From: Gymnogyps californianus
Taxonomy: Eukaryota > Chordata > Aves > Accipitriformes > Cathartidae
Assembly: GCF_018139145.2 (NCBI RefSeq)
Contig: NC_059500.1
Location: 53,686,663-53,750,662, forward strand
Length of the DNA stretch: 64,000 nt
Direction of reading: 5' to 3'
In this document: piece by piece, positions 50,001-56,240 of the stretch
How the letters are laid out: the number at the start of each line of letters is the position of its first letter
Position numbering within the stretch: the first letter of the stretch is position 1
Notes under the pieces: generated by a model
Told to the model about the DNA's origin: nothing
The model's input: the letters and a program-made list of their open reading frames with translations, nothing else
Databases searched by the model: none
Position numbers and translations under genes: made by a program

Positions 50001-53000
50001 AACAGGCTGCAGTTAGATAGCTGCTCCAGGATGGTCCTCCATGGGCGAGGGTCAACCGGCTTCACCATGGTCTTCACAGCTTGCAGGGGAATCCATTCCA
50101 GTGCCTGGAGCACCTCTTTCCCCTCCTTCTTCACTGACCTTGGTGTCTACAGGGTTGTTTCTCCTACATTTTTTCCTCACTCCTCTGTCACACGTTTCTG
50201 CGCAGCATTTTCCATGAGGCATCACCACCTTGGCTGATGGGCTCAGCCATGTCCTGCAGTGGATCTGTTTTGGAGCCAGCTGCGTCTGGCACAGGGCAGC
50301 TCCTGGCCTCTCCTCACAGAGGCCCCCCTGCAGCCCTGCACTGCCAAAACCTTGCCAAAACCTCAATGCACGGACCGTCTGTCCACCCGGCACCCCTGCC
50401 TGCGTCCTGGGCCCTCTGTCTACTTCATGTATAGCCTGCTCGCTGGCTGGTCCAGGTTGATGCTCAGTATGAAACAGGTGGCACCACACCCTTGTCCCAC
50501 AGGCACCTCACACTCACAAGTCTTCCTGATACGCCAGCCCAGACCCCAGGCCCCACTGCTCACTGGCTAGTCCAGCTTGATGTTTGCCAGTGAATACACA
50601 CACAGTGCTCCCACGCACACTGGATTTGGGGAAGATACACTCGCCCCGCAGCAGGCAGCACCAGACACAGAGGCTGTGACGTCCTGCTCTGTCCTTGCGG
50701 CTCCCCCTTTGCACATCCCTTCGTGGGTTTGTATAGCTCTACTGATTCCCTCACCCCTCTCAGCCCAGTGTCCAGGATCTCTTCTGGTTTACAGTCATAT
50801 CGGTGACAAAGTCCAGATTGATCTTCCTGGAAGGGGCACCCGCAGTTTCTTGATGGCCCAGCAATTGGTGTGATTGGTGAGGTTGTTTCTTGTTGTTGTC
50901 TCCATGTTTGTTTTGTTAGATCTGTGTATATTTTTTTTTCTGGCTTCTCCCTCTTTCCCTCAAGATAACTTTGCTGGAATAAACGTTCTCACACTCTCGC
51001 ACGCCTTCCTGAATTAGTGTGAATGACCAGGTTTGGTTTTCCTCACTGTCTCCCACACTGGTCAGGTTTGTGTCCTTGTATGTTGTTTATGACTTTCCTT
51101 ATTACCCCCTTTTTGCATTGAAAAAGGTCCTTGACCAGATGCCCTTAAAGAAGCAGACATTCTACTTCCACATATCCTTACACTTGCAAACTAGCATTTT
51201 GCCTTTAGAATTGTTATGTAGAGGTATCAGTTGCAAACGTGTAAAACACAGTTTCTGTTTTAATATCCTTGCAGATGAAATGAAACTATTAGAAATGAAT
51301 TTACCTGCAGGAAAAAACAGAATTCTGAAAAAAGAATCAACTTCTAAAGAAATACAGAAGACACTGCCCAAATGTGTTAAACGACAGTCCAAGCAAAGTA
51401 GTTGTCTGGATCAAAGCACTAATGAGCTTTCACCAAGGAAGAAAGCTAAACTGAGCACTAATGAGGCTGCGGTCCAGAGTTCAGAAAGTAGCCTGCAGCC
51501 AGATAGTTTTTTGACTGAGCTGAAACAATTTGAAGGGTCAACTCTAGAATCCTTTTCCTTGACAGATCCTGCAACATCAGTATCAAACTTTCTGAAAGGG
51601 ACCAAACCCATCCAGGCCTTGCTTGCCAAGAATACTGGGAACAAAGTGACCTTAACAAATCAACTGTCACCTCTCCCTGGCATAAATGTATCTACTTCTG
51701 AAAAGCCAGTTTTATCACCTTTGGAATCATCGCTGATAAAACCAGCATTGCCCTGCCAGACCAGTTCAAAGACTCCTTTACAAATTATATACAAAATGCC
51801 AAATGGCTACTGTGTACCAATAGATCTTCACAACAGCTCTGTGAAAATTCAAATGCAACCTGTGATTGACCCTAAAACTGGAGAAAAAGTCATGCAACAA
51901 GTTCTTATTTTACCGAAGAATTTTCTTGTTCAGCAGAAGGAAGGAAAAATTGTGTCCAAGGACATTCAGTCACTACAACAAAAATCATCTGAGCTGCACT
52001 GTACAACTTCACCGGAAATATCAAATGTCAGTGTTTCTTTAACACCTGTTCTGGTAACAGGCCCTGCAAATGCTACCACTCAGTCACCTAGTACAATTTT
52101 TAACAAGAATATTACGCACTTGTCACAAGTGACTGGTCCCATGAACACTACGCAACCTTTGCCTGCTGTAACTTCAGCAGGTAACTTATCAACAATTAAG
52201 GTGAGCCAAACTGAAACTGAGAAAATCAAGACTACAGTTTCAACTGCCACATTCCCTGTGTCTTTGACTTCAGCTACTCTTTCCACAGCTAGCCAGTCTT
52301 TGATATCAGCAACAGCATTAAGTGGGTCTATAAACACTGCTTCTGCCTATCATAGTCTTGCATCACAGCAGACGACTGACTCCTTTGAAACTAGGCAGGA
52401 GCTGAGGACAGTGTGTGTAAGAGAATCACAATCTATTCTGGTCACAACACGAGGTGGAAACACAGGAATTGTTAAAGTGCGAACAAACCCAGACCAGATT
52501 TCACCTGGTAGTTTATCTCCTAGTTCAGTTTTCACTTACACGCCTCAACTTCAGGCCTTTCTTGTGCCAAAAACCACAGCATTATCATGCTCTACTCTTC
52601 CATCTGTAGCAACAGCCATGTCTGCTCTCCCACATATTGGACAATCATCTCTTTCTGGACTTGTCCGCTCAACAGCTGCTTCTGTTAACATCCCCGCTTT
52701 CCCAGCTGATTTTACCCAGGCAATGGAGAAAAATACCAAATTCACATTACAGCAGCCTGCTGTTGGGGGCACTTTGGGTCAAGTAATAGAGAACTCCTGC
52801 TATGTGTCCTCTCCTTCTTTATCCTCCATTTCATTAGCTAGCAATTTGATGTCAGCAACTCCAAACGGTCCTGTTAGTGTGACTAGCATTGGACAAAATG
52901 TCATAACTCCAAATTCTTCTCTGCAGCAACAAGGTGATACTAAAACTAAAACAAATCCTGTTACACAATCTAAGTCTAATTCAGCAACAAATGGAGATTT

Positions 53001-54906
53001 AATCAGTAGTACTCCAGTCCAGAAACTTACATTAGTCACAAGTCCACCTATTTTATCACCCTGTGGGGCATCAGGAGTCAGTATTATACCCTCTCTGGCA
53101 TCCACTGGTGTTAATGCTCAGAAGTTGGTTTTCATTAACACACAAATTGCCAATGGCCCATCAACCACCAGCCTAGTTGCAGAGTCATTGAAACATAACC
53201 TACCTTCTCTAAGCAAAACCTTTGTTAGTGTCACAGAGCAACCACAGTTGGTTCTGATCCCATCTACAGTAGGAGCACCAATAAGTGTAAATTCATCACC
53301 AACTATTGCTCAAGTAAAAGATGTGAAAATTGGACTAAATATAGGTCAAACCATTGTAAATACTATAGGCAATGCACAACAGGCCTCAGCAGTTAATATA
53401 TTGCACTCTGCCATTTCTAAGGGAGAAGACAAAAAGAGCATAGGCTTGGCACTGTCCTCGACCAGTAGTAGTACTTTGGTTCCTGTTCCAAGTTTTGTGA
53501 GTCAAAGTGCTGTGTCAGTTAATGAATCTGTATGTGTTGCCACAAAAGCTGAAAATGCCTTTACAGTAACAACAGCAAATGCATGTGTAGAATCTGTTTC
53601 AGTAACATCAAGTGGGACTTCTTCTGGGACACGGCCCACTGTCTTGATTGGTGGAAATGATCCCTCAAGAATAAGGCCAATTCTGGGTAATCGACTGCGT
53701 ACATCAAATATTGGAAATACTGTGGGTATATCAACTGTGAAAACAAGGCATCTTGCTTCATCTGTGCTGATTTCAACAACACAACCAACAATATCCTCTC
53801 AAAACTTAGCATCTGCTTTGCAATTTCCAGTCGTTAGCTTGCCTGGATCTGTAGCCACCCCCCACAAAGCGTTACATACAGTTCCTCAGTTGTCAGCAGT
53901 TCCAGCTCCTCCTCCAGTACCAAAAAGCCAGTTGCCCACACTGCTTCAGTTTCAATCATCAGGAGTTTCAGCTGCTGTGCCAAGTAATGCAGGTATTTGC
54001 AAACCTCAGAGTGTGTTGCCCCCTCCATCACCAAATATAGGTAAAGTCATTAGTTTTCCTAGTTTTTCTTCCCTACAATGCCAGCAGGTGCCTCCCACTA
54101 CAGAGAAACAAAGTCATGCTTACGCTTGTGCTTCTGCCGTTCAGATGTCTGCATCTTCACCAACTGTAACAAGCAAGGCAGGAGGTCAGTTAAATGAACC
54201 TTGCATTCAACAGAAAATAGTCATTAACACCTGTATGCCTTTGGCACCTGGAACTCAGATAATGATTAATGGTACTCGTTTTGTTGTTCCACCGCAAGGC
54301 CTTGGAGCTGGCAGCCATGTTGTTCTTCTCTCTTGTAATACAAAACAGACTCTTCCTTTAACTATTAACCATGGTCAAGAGGCTCAAGGTGTACCAATTG
54401 TTAATCCAATAACCTCAAAAATCATGCTAGCACCAAGTAATTCATTAAGTTGGCAAATATCAAAACATCCTTTGAAAAGCTCTACAAAAATTGTGAACTC
54501 TTTTGGGTCTGCAGATGCTTTACCCATTGTACATGCAACACCCCAGATATTTAGTACTCCAGCTAGCTCGTGTACTCCAGTGTCTGCAGGGACGCTGTCT
54601 GTGTCTTCAGTGGCAAAATCTCCTGTTAATGTTGTAGCTACGTCTTCTGTCGTTTCTGGTGTTCATCCTCTGAACTCTCATTTACCAAGCAACACTTCAG
54701 TGTTTCACTTAGACACTTCTATCAAAAAACTGTTGGTGAGTCCAGAGGGAGCCATTCTGAATGCTATAAATACTCCAGTGTCAAAAGTTTCTTCTCTGTC
54801 TTCATCACTGCCTCCTGTTGTTGTGTCCACAAGCAGAAATCCTACCACTGTATTCCCTGCATCTCAGTCATCTTGCCTTGAGAAACCTGACAAAGCTGCA
54901 TCCTGA
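1504..54906 (+). CDS. KIAA2026: KIAA2026 orthologue, bromodomain-like/DDT-WHIM-like nuclear protein (8-exon join)
   Basis: The whole coding sequence is join(1504-2081, 4543-4743, 12119-13542, 25105-25181, 30851-30940, 45063-45178, 48915-49102, 51275-54906). All junctions have GT/AG ends and the phases match (2, 2, 1, 0, 0, 2, 1 leftover bases), giving 2101 residues. I recognise the protein as KIAA2026 from its exon structure, conserved exon 3 and 6-7 sequence and the long Ser/Thr-rich last exon. Domains seen: bromodomain-like helices (about 74-191), DDT-like helices (about 297-345), WHIM-like segment (about 412-483), nine-lysine run (674-682), coiled coil (about 765-790), and a disordered hydroxyl-rich half (893-2101). 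The family suggests a chromatin or transcription role in the nucleus, but the molecular function is not established. An in-frame stop at 1498-1500 limits the start to Met1 (weak Kozak context) or Met26 at 1579 (G at -3 and +4). Confidence 0.93.
2082..4542 (+). other. KIAA2026: Intron 1
   Basis: GT at 2082 and a CTTTTCTTCTAG acceptor ending at 4542 bound this 2.5 kb AT-rich intron. It holds a poly(A) run near 3210 and a small C run near 3978. No RNA gene, repeat family member or coding segment is recognisable. Confidence 0.85.
4543..4743 (+). CDS. KIAA2026: KIAA2026 coding exon 2 (residues 193-260)
   Basis: The 201-nt exon follows a polypyrimidine tract and AG, and completes the split Arg193 codon. 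It encodes an Arg/Ser/Thr-rich segment with a basic TRRRSTPRN patch, followed by the start of a charged helix ([11 protein letters not shown]) that continues into exon 3. Donor GAG|GTAATA leaves two bases (AG). No stand-alone domain is seen; the basic patch could contribute to nuclear localisation. Confidence 0.9.
9361..9432 (+). repeat. Polypyrimidine tract (C/T-rich, about 70 bp)
   Basis: The + strand is almost entirely C and T for about 70 bases with only a few purines, dominated by CTCC and CCCT units. Such tracts can form triplex or H-DNA and are variable in length. Small ORFs through it are composition artefacts. Confidence 0.7.
10204..10311. repeat. 54-bp imperfect tandem duplication (2 copies)
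   Basis: Two adjacent units, 10204-10257 and 10258-10311, share GGGATTTTGTC at the same offset, a CGTTAT core, TTAAATTA and a terminal CTGC. Their similarity is imperfect, so the duplication is old. The period is divisible by three and a 133-codon frame (9999-10400) stays open through it, but that frame has no splice or homology support. Confidence 0.7.
11205..11590 (-). mobile_element. Ancient CR1-type LINE 3' fragment, antisense
   Basis: Read on the + strand, this resembles the antisense 3' region of old amniote CR1 elements: a GTGGAAGCATTTCTTCCT-like block, then TTTCATTATGAAT, then a diagnostic GGGGGACCAGAACTGAATAC block followed by a GTAATGACATTTTATTTCTG-like segment. Divergence is high and no coding capacity remains. 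The family is recognised from memory of reptile and bird CR1 consensus sequences. The exact subfamily cannot be named. Confidence 0.65.
12119..13542 (+). CDS. KIAA2026: KIAA2026 coding exon 3 (residues 260-735), DDT/WHIM-like
   Basis: This 1424-nt exon carries the best-structured part of the protein. Residues 260-285 continue a charged helix. Residues 297-345 match a DDT-type helical bundle ([27 protein letters not shown]). Residues 412-445 ([20 protein letters not shown]) resemble a WHIM1 helix, and 452-483 ([15 protein letters not shown] then RIYKQ) resemble the WSD/WHIM2 motif of ISWI-associated chromatin regulators such as RSF1, BAZ and CECR2. The C-terminal part is hydrophilic and ends with a nine-lysine run (674-682) plus [10 protein letters not shown], a clear nuclear localisation candidate. 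Donor is TCTG|GTAAGT with one base carried over. Confidence 0.93.
21588..21775 (-). mobile_element. Degenerate CR1 3' end, antisense
   Basis: The + strand reads like the reverse complement of a CR1 3' UTR: a GAGTCACAGAGCCATAG start, GGTTGGAAGGAACATCTGGA, then CACCTAGTCTGATTCC, GAAGCAGGACTGTC, and a later AAAGATGGAAATCTAC block. The insertion is old and untranslatable. Confidence 0.75.
23809..24000. repeat. Two pairs of short direct repeats
   Basis: A 21-bp sequence starting TATGTGGAGTTTC occurs at 23809-23829 and again at 23864-23884. About 70 bp further, a 20-bp sequence starting AGTGTAATAAACTG occurs at 23957-23976 and 23981-24000. Both pairs are exact over these lengths. They look like local replication-slippage duplications. 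Confidence 0.8.
25105..25181 (+). CDS. KIAA2026: KIAA2026 coding exon 4 (residues 735-760)
   Basis: A 77-nt microexon-sized segment follows CTTACAAG. It completes Gly735 and encodes a strongly basic Lys/Ser/Thr stretch ([16 protein letters not shown]) that extends the nuclear-localisation-like region of exon 3, then ends PEFQ with donor CAG|GTAAAT in phase 0. It is too short to be seen as an ORF on its own, but phases on both sides fit exactly. Confidence 0.88.
25182..30850 (+). other. KIAA2026: Intron 4
   Basis: This 5.7 kb AT-rich intron has no recognisable repeat family member beyond short A and T runs (25799-25812, 26785-26795, 27176-27220). Several small ORFs on the minus strand (27801-28142, 28940-29273) have no homology I recognise and no convincing splice context. 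They are treated as noise. Confidence 0.75.
30851..30940 (+). CDS. KIAA2026: KIAA2026 coding exon 5 (residues 761-790), coiled coil
   Basis: A 90-nt phase-0/phase-0 exon follows a TGTTTTTTAG acceptor. It encodes a leucine-spaced charged helix ([20 protein letters not shown]) that fits a short coiled coil, then KKKS and donor TCG|GTATGT. Skipping this exon would keep frame, so it could be an optional cassette. Confidence 0.9.
35221..35782 (+). mobile_element. Solo-LTR-like endogenous retroviral insertion
   Basis: A 562-bp segment starts TGTTGACC and ends CCCTTAACA, giving short inverted ends of the TG...CA kind. It has an AATAAA at 35535-35540 followed by a U5-like GC-rich part with a GT repeat (about 35630-35642). 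Composition is distinct from the surrounding intron. I cannot find a clear target-site duplication and no gag, pol or env sequence flanks it, so it would be a solo LTR. The small ORFs inside have no protein meaning. The element family is not identified. Confidence 0.5.
39661..39793 (+). other. Possible cryptic exon A in intron 5
   Basis: The segment is bounded by a TTTCTTTAG acceptor-like site and an AAG|GTAAGT donor. It is open only in the frame that needs two carried-over bases, and ends on a codon boundary. The KIAA2026 exon before it ends in phase 0, where exon A would meet a TAG after 22 codons, so it cannot be a simple cassette in the main transcript. It includes a 13-bp perfect hairpin (39704-39746). 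It could equally be chance. Confidence 0.2.
39704..39746. repeat. Perfect 13-bp inverted repeat with CRE-like arms
   Basis: Arms TGTGTGACATCAC (39704-39716) and GTGATGTCACACA (39734-39746) are exact reverse complements around a 17-base spacer. Pairing can extend three more positions if one G-U is allowed. Each arm contains TGACATCA or its complement, which resembles an AP-1/CRE-type site. Confidence 0.75.
40022..40134 (+). other. Possible cryptic exon B in intron 5
   Basis: The segment follows CCTGGCTCCAG and ends AAAAG|GTAAGT, a near-ideal donor. It is open in phase 0 for 37 codons plus two bases (AG). That is the same entry phase and the same exit phase as the constitutive exon 6 (45063-45178), so it could replace that exon without a frameshift. 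The encoded residues show no similarity to exon 6. Unproven. Confidence 0.25.
40392..41325 (+). mobile_element. CR1 LINE, 5'-truncated, 3' complete
   Basis: About 930 bp of a chicken-repeat-1 LINE in the sense orientation. It begins inside the reverse-transcriptase part of ORF2 and ends with the diagnostic AATTCTATGATTCTA tail. The remaining frame shows the CR1 C-terminal RT signature ([31 protein letters not shown]) but is interrupted by a TAG at 40927-40929, with a second open part at 40948-41241 ([19 protein letters not shown]). There is no endonuclease domain, so it is dead. Its good similarity to the consensus makes it one of the youngest repeats in the window. Confidence 0.93.
41930..42200 (-). 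mobile_element. Old CR1 remnant, antisense
   Basis: The + strand contains degraded antisense CR1 landmarks in order: GTTGAAAGGGACATTTGAAG, CTTGAAGCAGGGC, CTTCTCTGCGCAACCTGTTC, CTAAGGTCCAGCCTGAACC and TTACTGAGAAGAGTTTGC. It lies about 600 bp beyond the young sense CR1 and is clearly an independent, older insertion. Confidence 0.75.
45063..45178 (+). CDS. KIAA2026: KIAA2026 coding exon 6 (residues 791-829)
   Basis: A 116-nt exon after TTTGCAG encodes [15 protein letters not shown] and then an amphipathic [15 protein letters not shown] helix, ending in a split Arg codon before GTAATT. It joins exon 5 in phase 0 and exon 7 with two carried-over bases. This segment, together with exon 7, is one of the parts I recognise most readily as KIAA2026. 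No catalytic residues are evident; a protein- or nucleosome-interaction role is an inference. Confidence 0.93.
45614..45657. repeat. Perfect 22-bp tandem duplication
   Basis: The unit TGTTTTGAGGTCTTTGTAAC plus CC occurs twice head-to-tail (45614-45635 and 45636-45657) and three more matching bases follow. Identity is exact, so it is recent or a slippage product, and may be polymorphic. Confidence 0.85.
47400..48020. repeat. GC-rich insert with degenerate GACCTG motifs, unclassified
   Basis: About 600 bp is markedly richer in G and C than the rest of the intron. GACCTG occurs at 47701, 47720, 47771 and 47820 among many GACCCT and ATCACTG variants, giving a loose internally repetitive texture. 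It ends near a CATTAAGGGGTGGCGGG segment and a GGGAGCAGCTGGTTG block. This composition suggests a degenerate retroelement or LTR. I cannot name the family and see no coding domain. Confidence 0.4.
48915..49102 (+). CDS. KIAA2026: KIAA2026 coding exon 7 (residues 829-892)
   Basis: The 188-nt exon after TTTTCAAG completes Arg829 and continues the conserved block as [19 protein letters not shown], then an acidic/serine-rich stretch ([13 protein letters not shown]). It ends HPDN plus one base before GTAAGC. The phase-1 exit also fits a candidate alternative terminal exon at 60126, besides the main exon 8. Confidence 0.93.
49612..49637 (-). promoter_or_regulatory. G-quadruplex/Sp1-like cluster in the LTR
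   Basis: The + strand has five C runs of three or more in 26 bases, so the minus strand can form a G-quadruplex and carries GGGGCGG-type Sp1 sites. It lies about 55 bp before the LTR's minus-strand AATAAA, where the core promoter and R region would be expected. Confidence 0.5.
50435..50582. repeat. 120-bp-spaced direct repeat inside the LTR insertion
   Basis: CTGCTCGCTGGCTGGTCCAG (from 50437) recurs as CTGCTCACTGGCTAGTCCAG (from 50557), both followed by a near-identical TTGATG. The 120-bp offset suggests a tandemly duplicated unit within the element. Confidence 0.6.
51275..54906 (+). CDS. KIAA2026: KIAA2026 coding exon 8 (residues 892-2101), Ser/Thr-rich half
   Basis: One 3632-nt coding exon supplies 58% of the protein. 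It starts after TATCCTTGCAG, completing Asp892, with a Lys/Ser-rich entry, then a vast Ser/Thr/Val/Pro/Gln/Asn-rich region with little charge and no fold I can name, typical of a disordered transcriptional-regulator tail. More ordered islands are [19 protein letters not shown] (near 1060), [19 protein letters not shown] (near 1680) and [19 protein letters not shown] (about 1884-1902); these short hydrophobic motifs are candidate interaction sites. Stop TGA is at 54904-54906. The frame is intact with no indels. Confidence 0.95.
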
Positions 54907-55320
54907 ATTTACCACAGATGAGCCACTTTGAAATTTTGGGGCATTCTTCTGACTTTGGAAGTTGTAACTATTGAATAATTTCTTACATTGTTTGAAACAG
55001 TTGATTTACTCAAAATTACTTAAAACTACAGTTCTTTCCAGTTTACCTGTGGGGCTTAGGAGCAAGAAAAATTTTTTTAGTTTGTCAGAAGTTTTCAGAG
55101 AGTTCTGTAGTAAAAAGATCAGAAATGACCAATGAGTTCATTAAACATTTTAGTTTGGAGAAATCTAGCCTTTTGCACATGTTCCATCTTACAGTATGGA
55201 CTGTTTGCCAGTGTGTTTATGACAGTATATATCTCCTTTTTATTTGTCAAATTTATTTTTGATTTGTTTCTGTAAAAAAAATATTTATGCATTGTAAAAA
55301 TGCAGTCTATGGTATAGAAT

Positions 55321-55328
55321 TGTACATA
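55321..55328 (+). promoter_or_regulatory. KIAA2026: Pumilio-response-like element in 3' UTR
   Basis: TGTACATA exactly fits the UGUANAUA Pumilio consensus and lies 160 bases before the poly(A) signal in an AU-rich 3' UTR. Chance occurrence is possible in such AT-rich sequence. Confidence 0.4.
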
Positions 55329-55481
55329 TTCATGAATTCCTAACAATCTGTACTAAACTATATGTACAAAGAACTATGCTGTCTTATTTATGTTTTGTTT
55401 ACATAATGTATAGTTTTTTAAGTATTTTAGTAACTTTGGACCAGTGTACTGTTTAGCAACAATGCAGAAGAATCTGCGTAT

Positions 55482-55487
55482 AATAAA
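55482..55487 (+). terminator. KIAA2026: Polyadenylation signal of KIAA2026
   Basis: A canonical AATAAA is followed within 20-30 bases by a GT-rich element (CTGCTGTGTGTTGG), the usual layout of a cleavage site near 55505-55515. It is the first canonical signal with a good downstream element after the stop codon. Longer 3' UTR isoforms cannot be excluded. Confidence 0.7.
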
Positions 55488-55664
55488 TGAAGTTGCTGTA
55501 CTGCTGTGTGTTGGCAATAGTTTAAAAACGTGCGTATCTGTGACACCATGGCAGAATACATACATATACATCTTCCTACTTAATGCAGATGCATCTCAGC
55601 TTTTGGAATATAGTAGGATGAAATTATTTAATCTCTTCTGCTCTTCTTTGTGGTTTGCATTTCA

Positions 55665-56240
55665 CATGATTTGATAGGAGTTGGAAGGAAGGCCATCTTG
55701 TTCATCCTCCTGATACAGGGCGGGATAACCCATACTTCATCCATTCTTCATAAATGTTTGGTTATATTGCCTAAAATCTCCAGGGATGTGGTAAGGCTAG
55801 AAATGGTTTCCCAGTCACCAGTCTTGCTGATCAGGACTACTGTGTTTTGTCATAAAGCTCATAGATCTGTTGAACAGTTTGTTATTCTCTTTTTTTACAG
55901 CCTTGTATGTATTTCTACATATCTGGTAACTGTAACAAGGTCACTCTTTAATCTTCTGTCTAGCCATAACAAGCTACCCAGTTTTTTCACCAGTCATGCT
56001 CTCTAGATCTGTATTTTTTTCTTTAGCTTTTAATTGGTCTGTCTGGAAGGGTAGTGCTAAAACATCACACATTATTAAAGGAGGCCTTATTAGTGCTTTG
56101 AGTGGGAATAATTCACATATTACATAAACCTTCCCTTTTTATGCAGCGTATTCAATATTTGTTGGCTTAGGTTCAGCTTCTGATCTGGTAACACCCTTGG
56201 GTTCTTTTCTGCAGATCAGCTGAGTTCACAGGTGCCTGCT
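55665..56240 (-). mobile_element. Ancient CR1/L3-like LINE copy, antisense
   Basis: The + strand follows an old amniote CR1 3' region in reverse: GAGTTGGAAGGAAGGCCATC, CATCCTCCTGATACAGG, later AACAAGCTACCCAGTTTTTT and CATGCTCTCTAGATCTGT, then GAGGCCTTATTAGTGCTTTG and a terminal CACCCTTGGGTTCTTTTCTG block. All landmarks are in consensus order over about 575 bp but are heavily diverged. It starts about 150 bp beyond the KIAA2026 poly(A) site. Confidence 0.7.

Larger units (their letters stand above)
49381..50880 (-). mobile_element. Avian endogenous retrovirus LTR-type insertion, antisense
   Basis: From 49381 (TGGTGGGTTC, the complement of an LTR end in CA) the sequence is GC-rich and foreign to the intron. 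On the minus strand it shows AATAAA (complement of 49554-49559), a G-run/Sp1-like cluster just upstream (complement of 49612-49637), and a long stretch with repeated CTCCAGNNTGGG units (49790-50040) that I recognise from avian retroviral LTRs. No gag, pol or env is preserved; ORFs here translate non-coding LTR sequence. The right boundary is uncertain: the LTR proper may stop near 50430, with 50430-50880 being more element sequence. No target-site duplication was found. Confidence 0.6.
49103..51274 (+). other. KIAA2026: Intron 7
   Basis: A 2.2 kb intron of which most (49381 to about 50880) is an antisense LTR-type insertion. The remaining 400 bases before exon 8 are pyrimidine-rich and end in TTAATATCCTTGCAG. 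The frame of exon 8 is open back to 51019, but the acceptor at 51271-51274 and the phase of exon 7 define the real boundary. Confidence 0.8.
54907..55510 (+). other. KIAA2026: KIAA2026 3' UTR
   Basis: About 600 bases of AU-rich sequence follow the stop codon and run to a polyadenylation signal at 55482. A UGUACAUA at 55321-55328 matches the Pumilio recognition element UGUANAUA, and several UAUUUAU-type AU-rich elements are present (for example about 55278-55288). These suggest post-transcriptional control, inferred only from motifs. Confidence 0.75.

Noticed and set aside
50052..50489. 145-codon minus-strand ORF as a protein gene
   Set aside because: It is a translation of the LTR-type insertion; similar frames exist in three other phases over the same GC-rich segment.
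51019..51274. N-terminal 85 codons of the long exon-8 frame
   Set aside because: They precede a strong acceptor (TATCCTTGCAG) and exon 7 joins in exact phase at 51275, so this part is intronic read-through.
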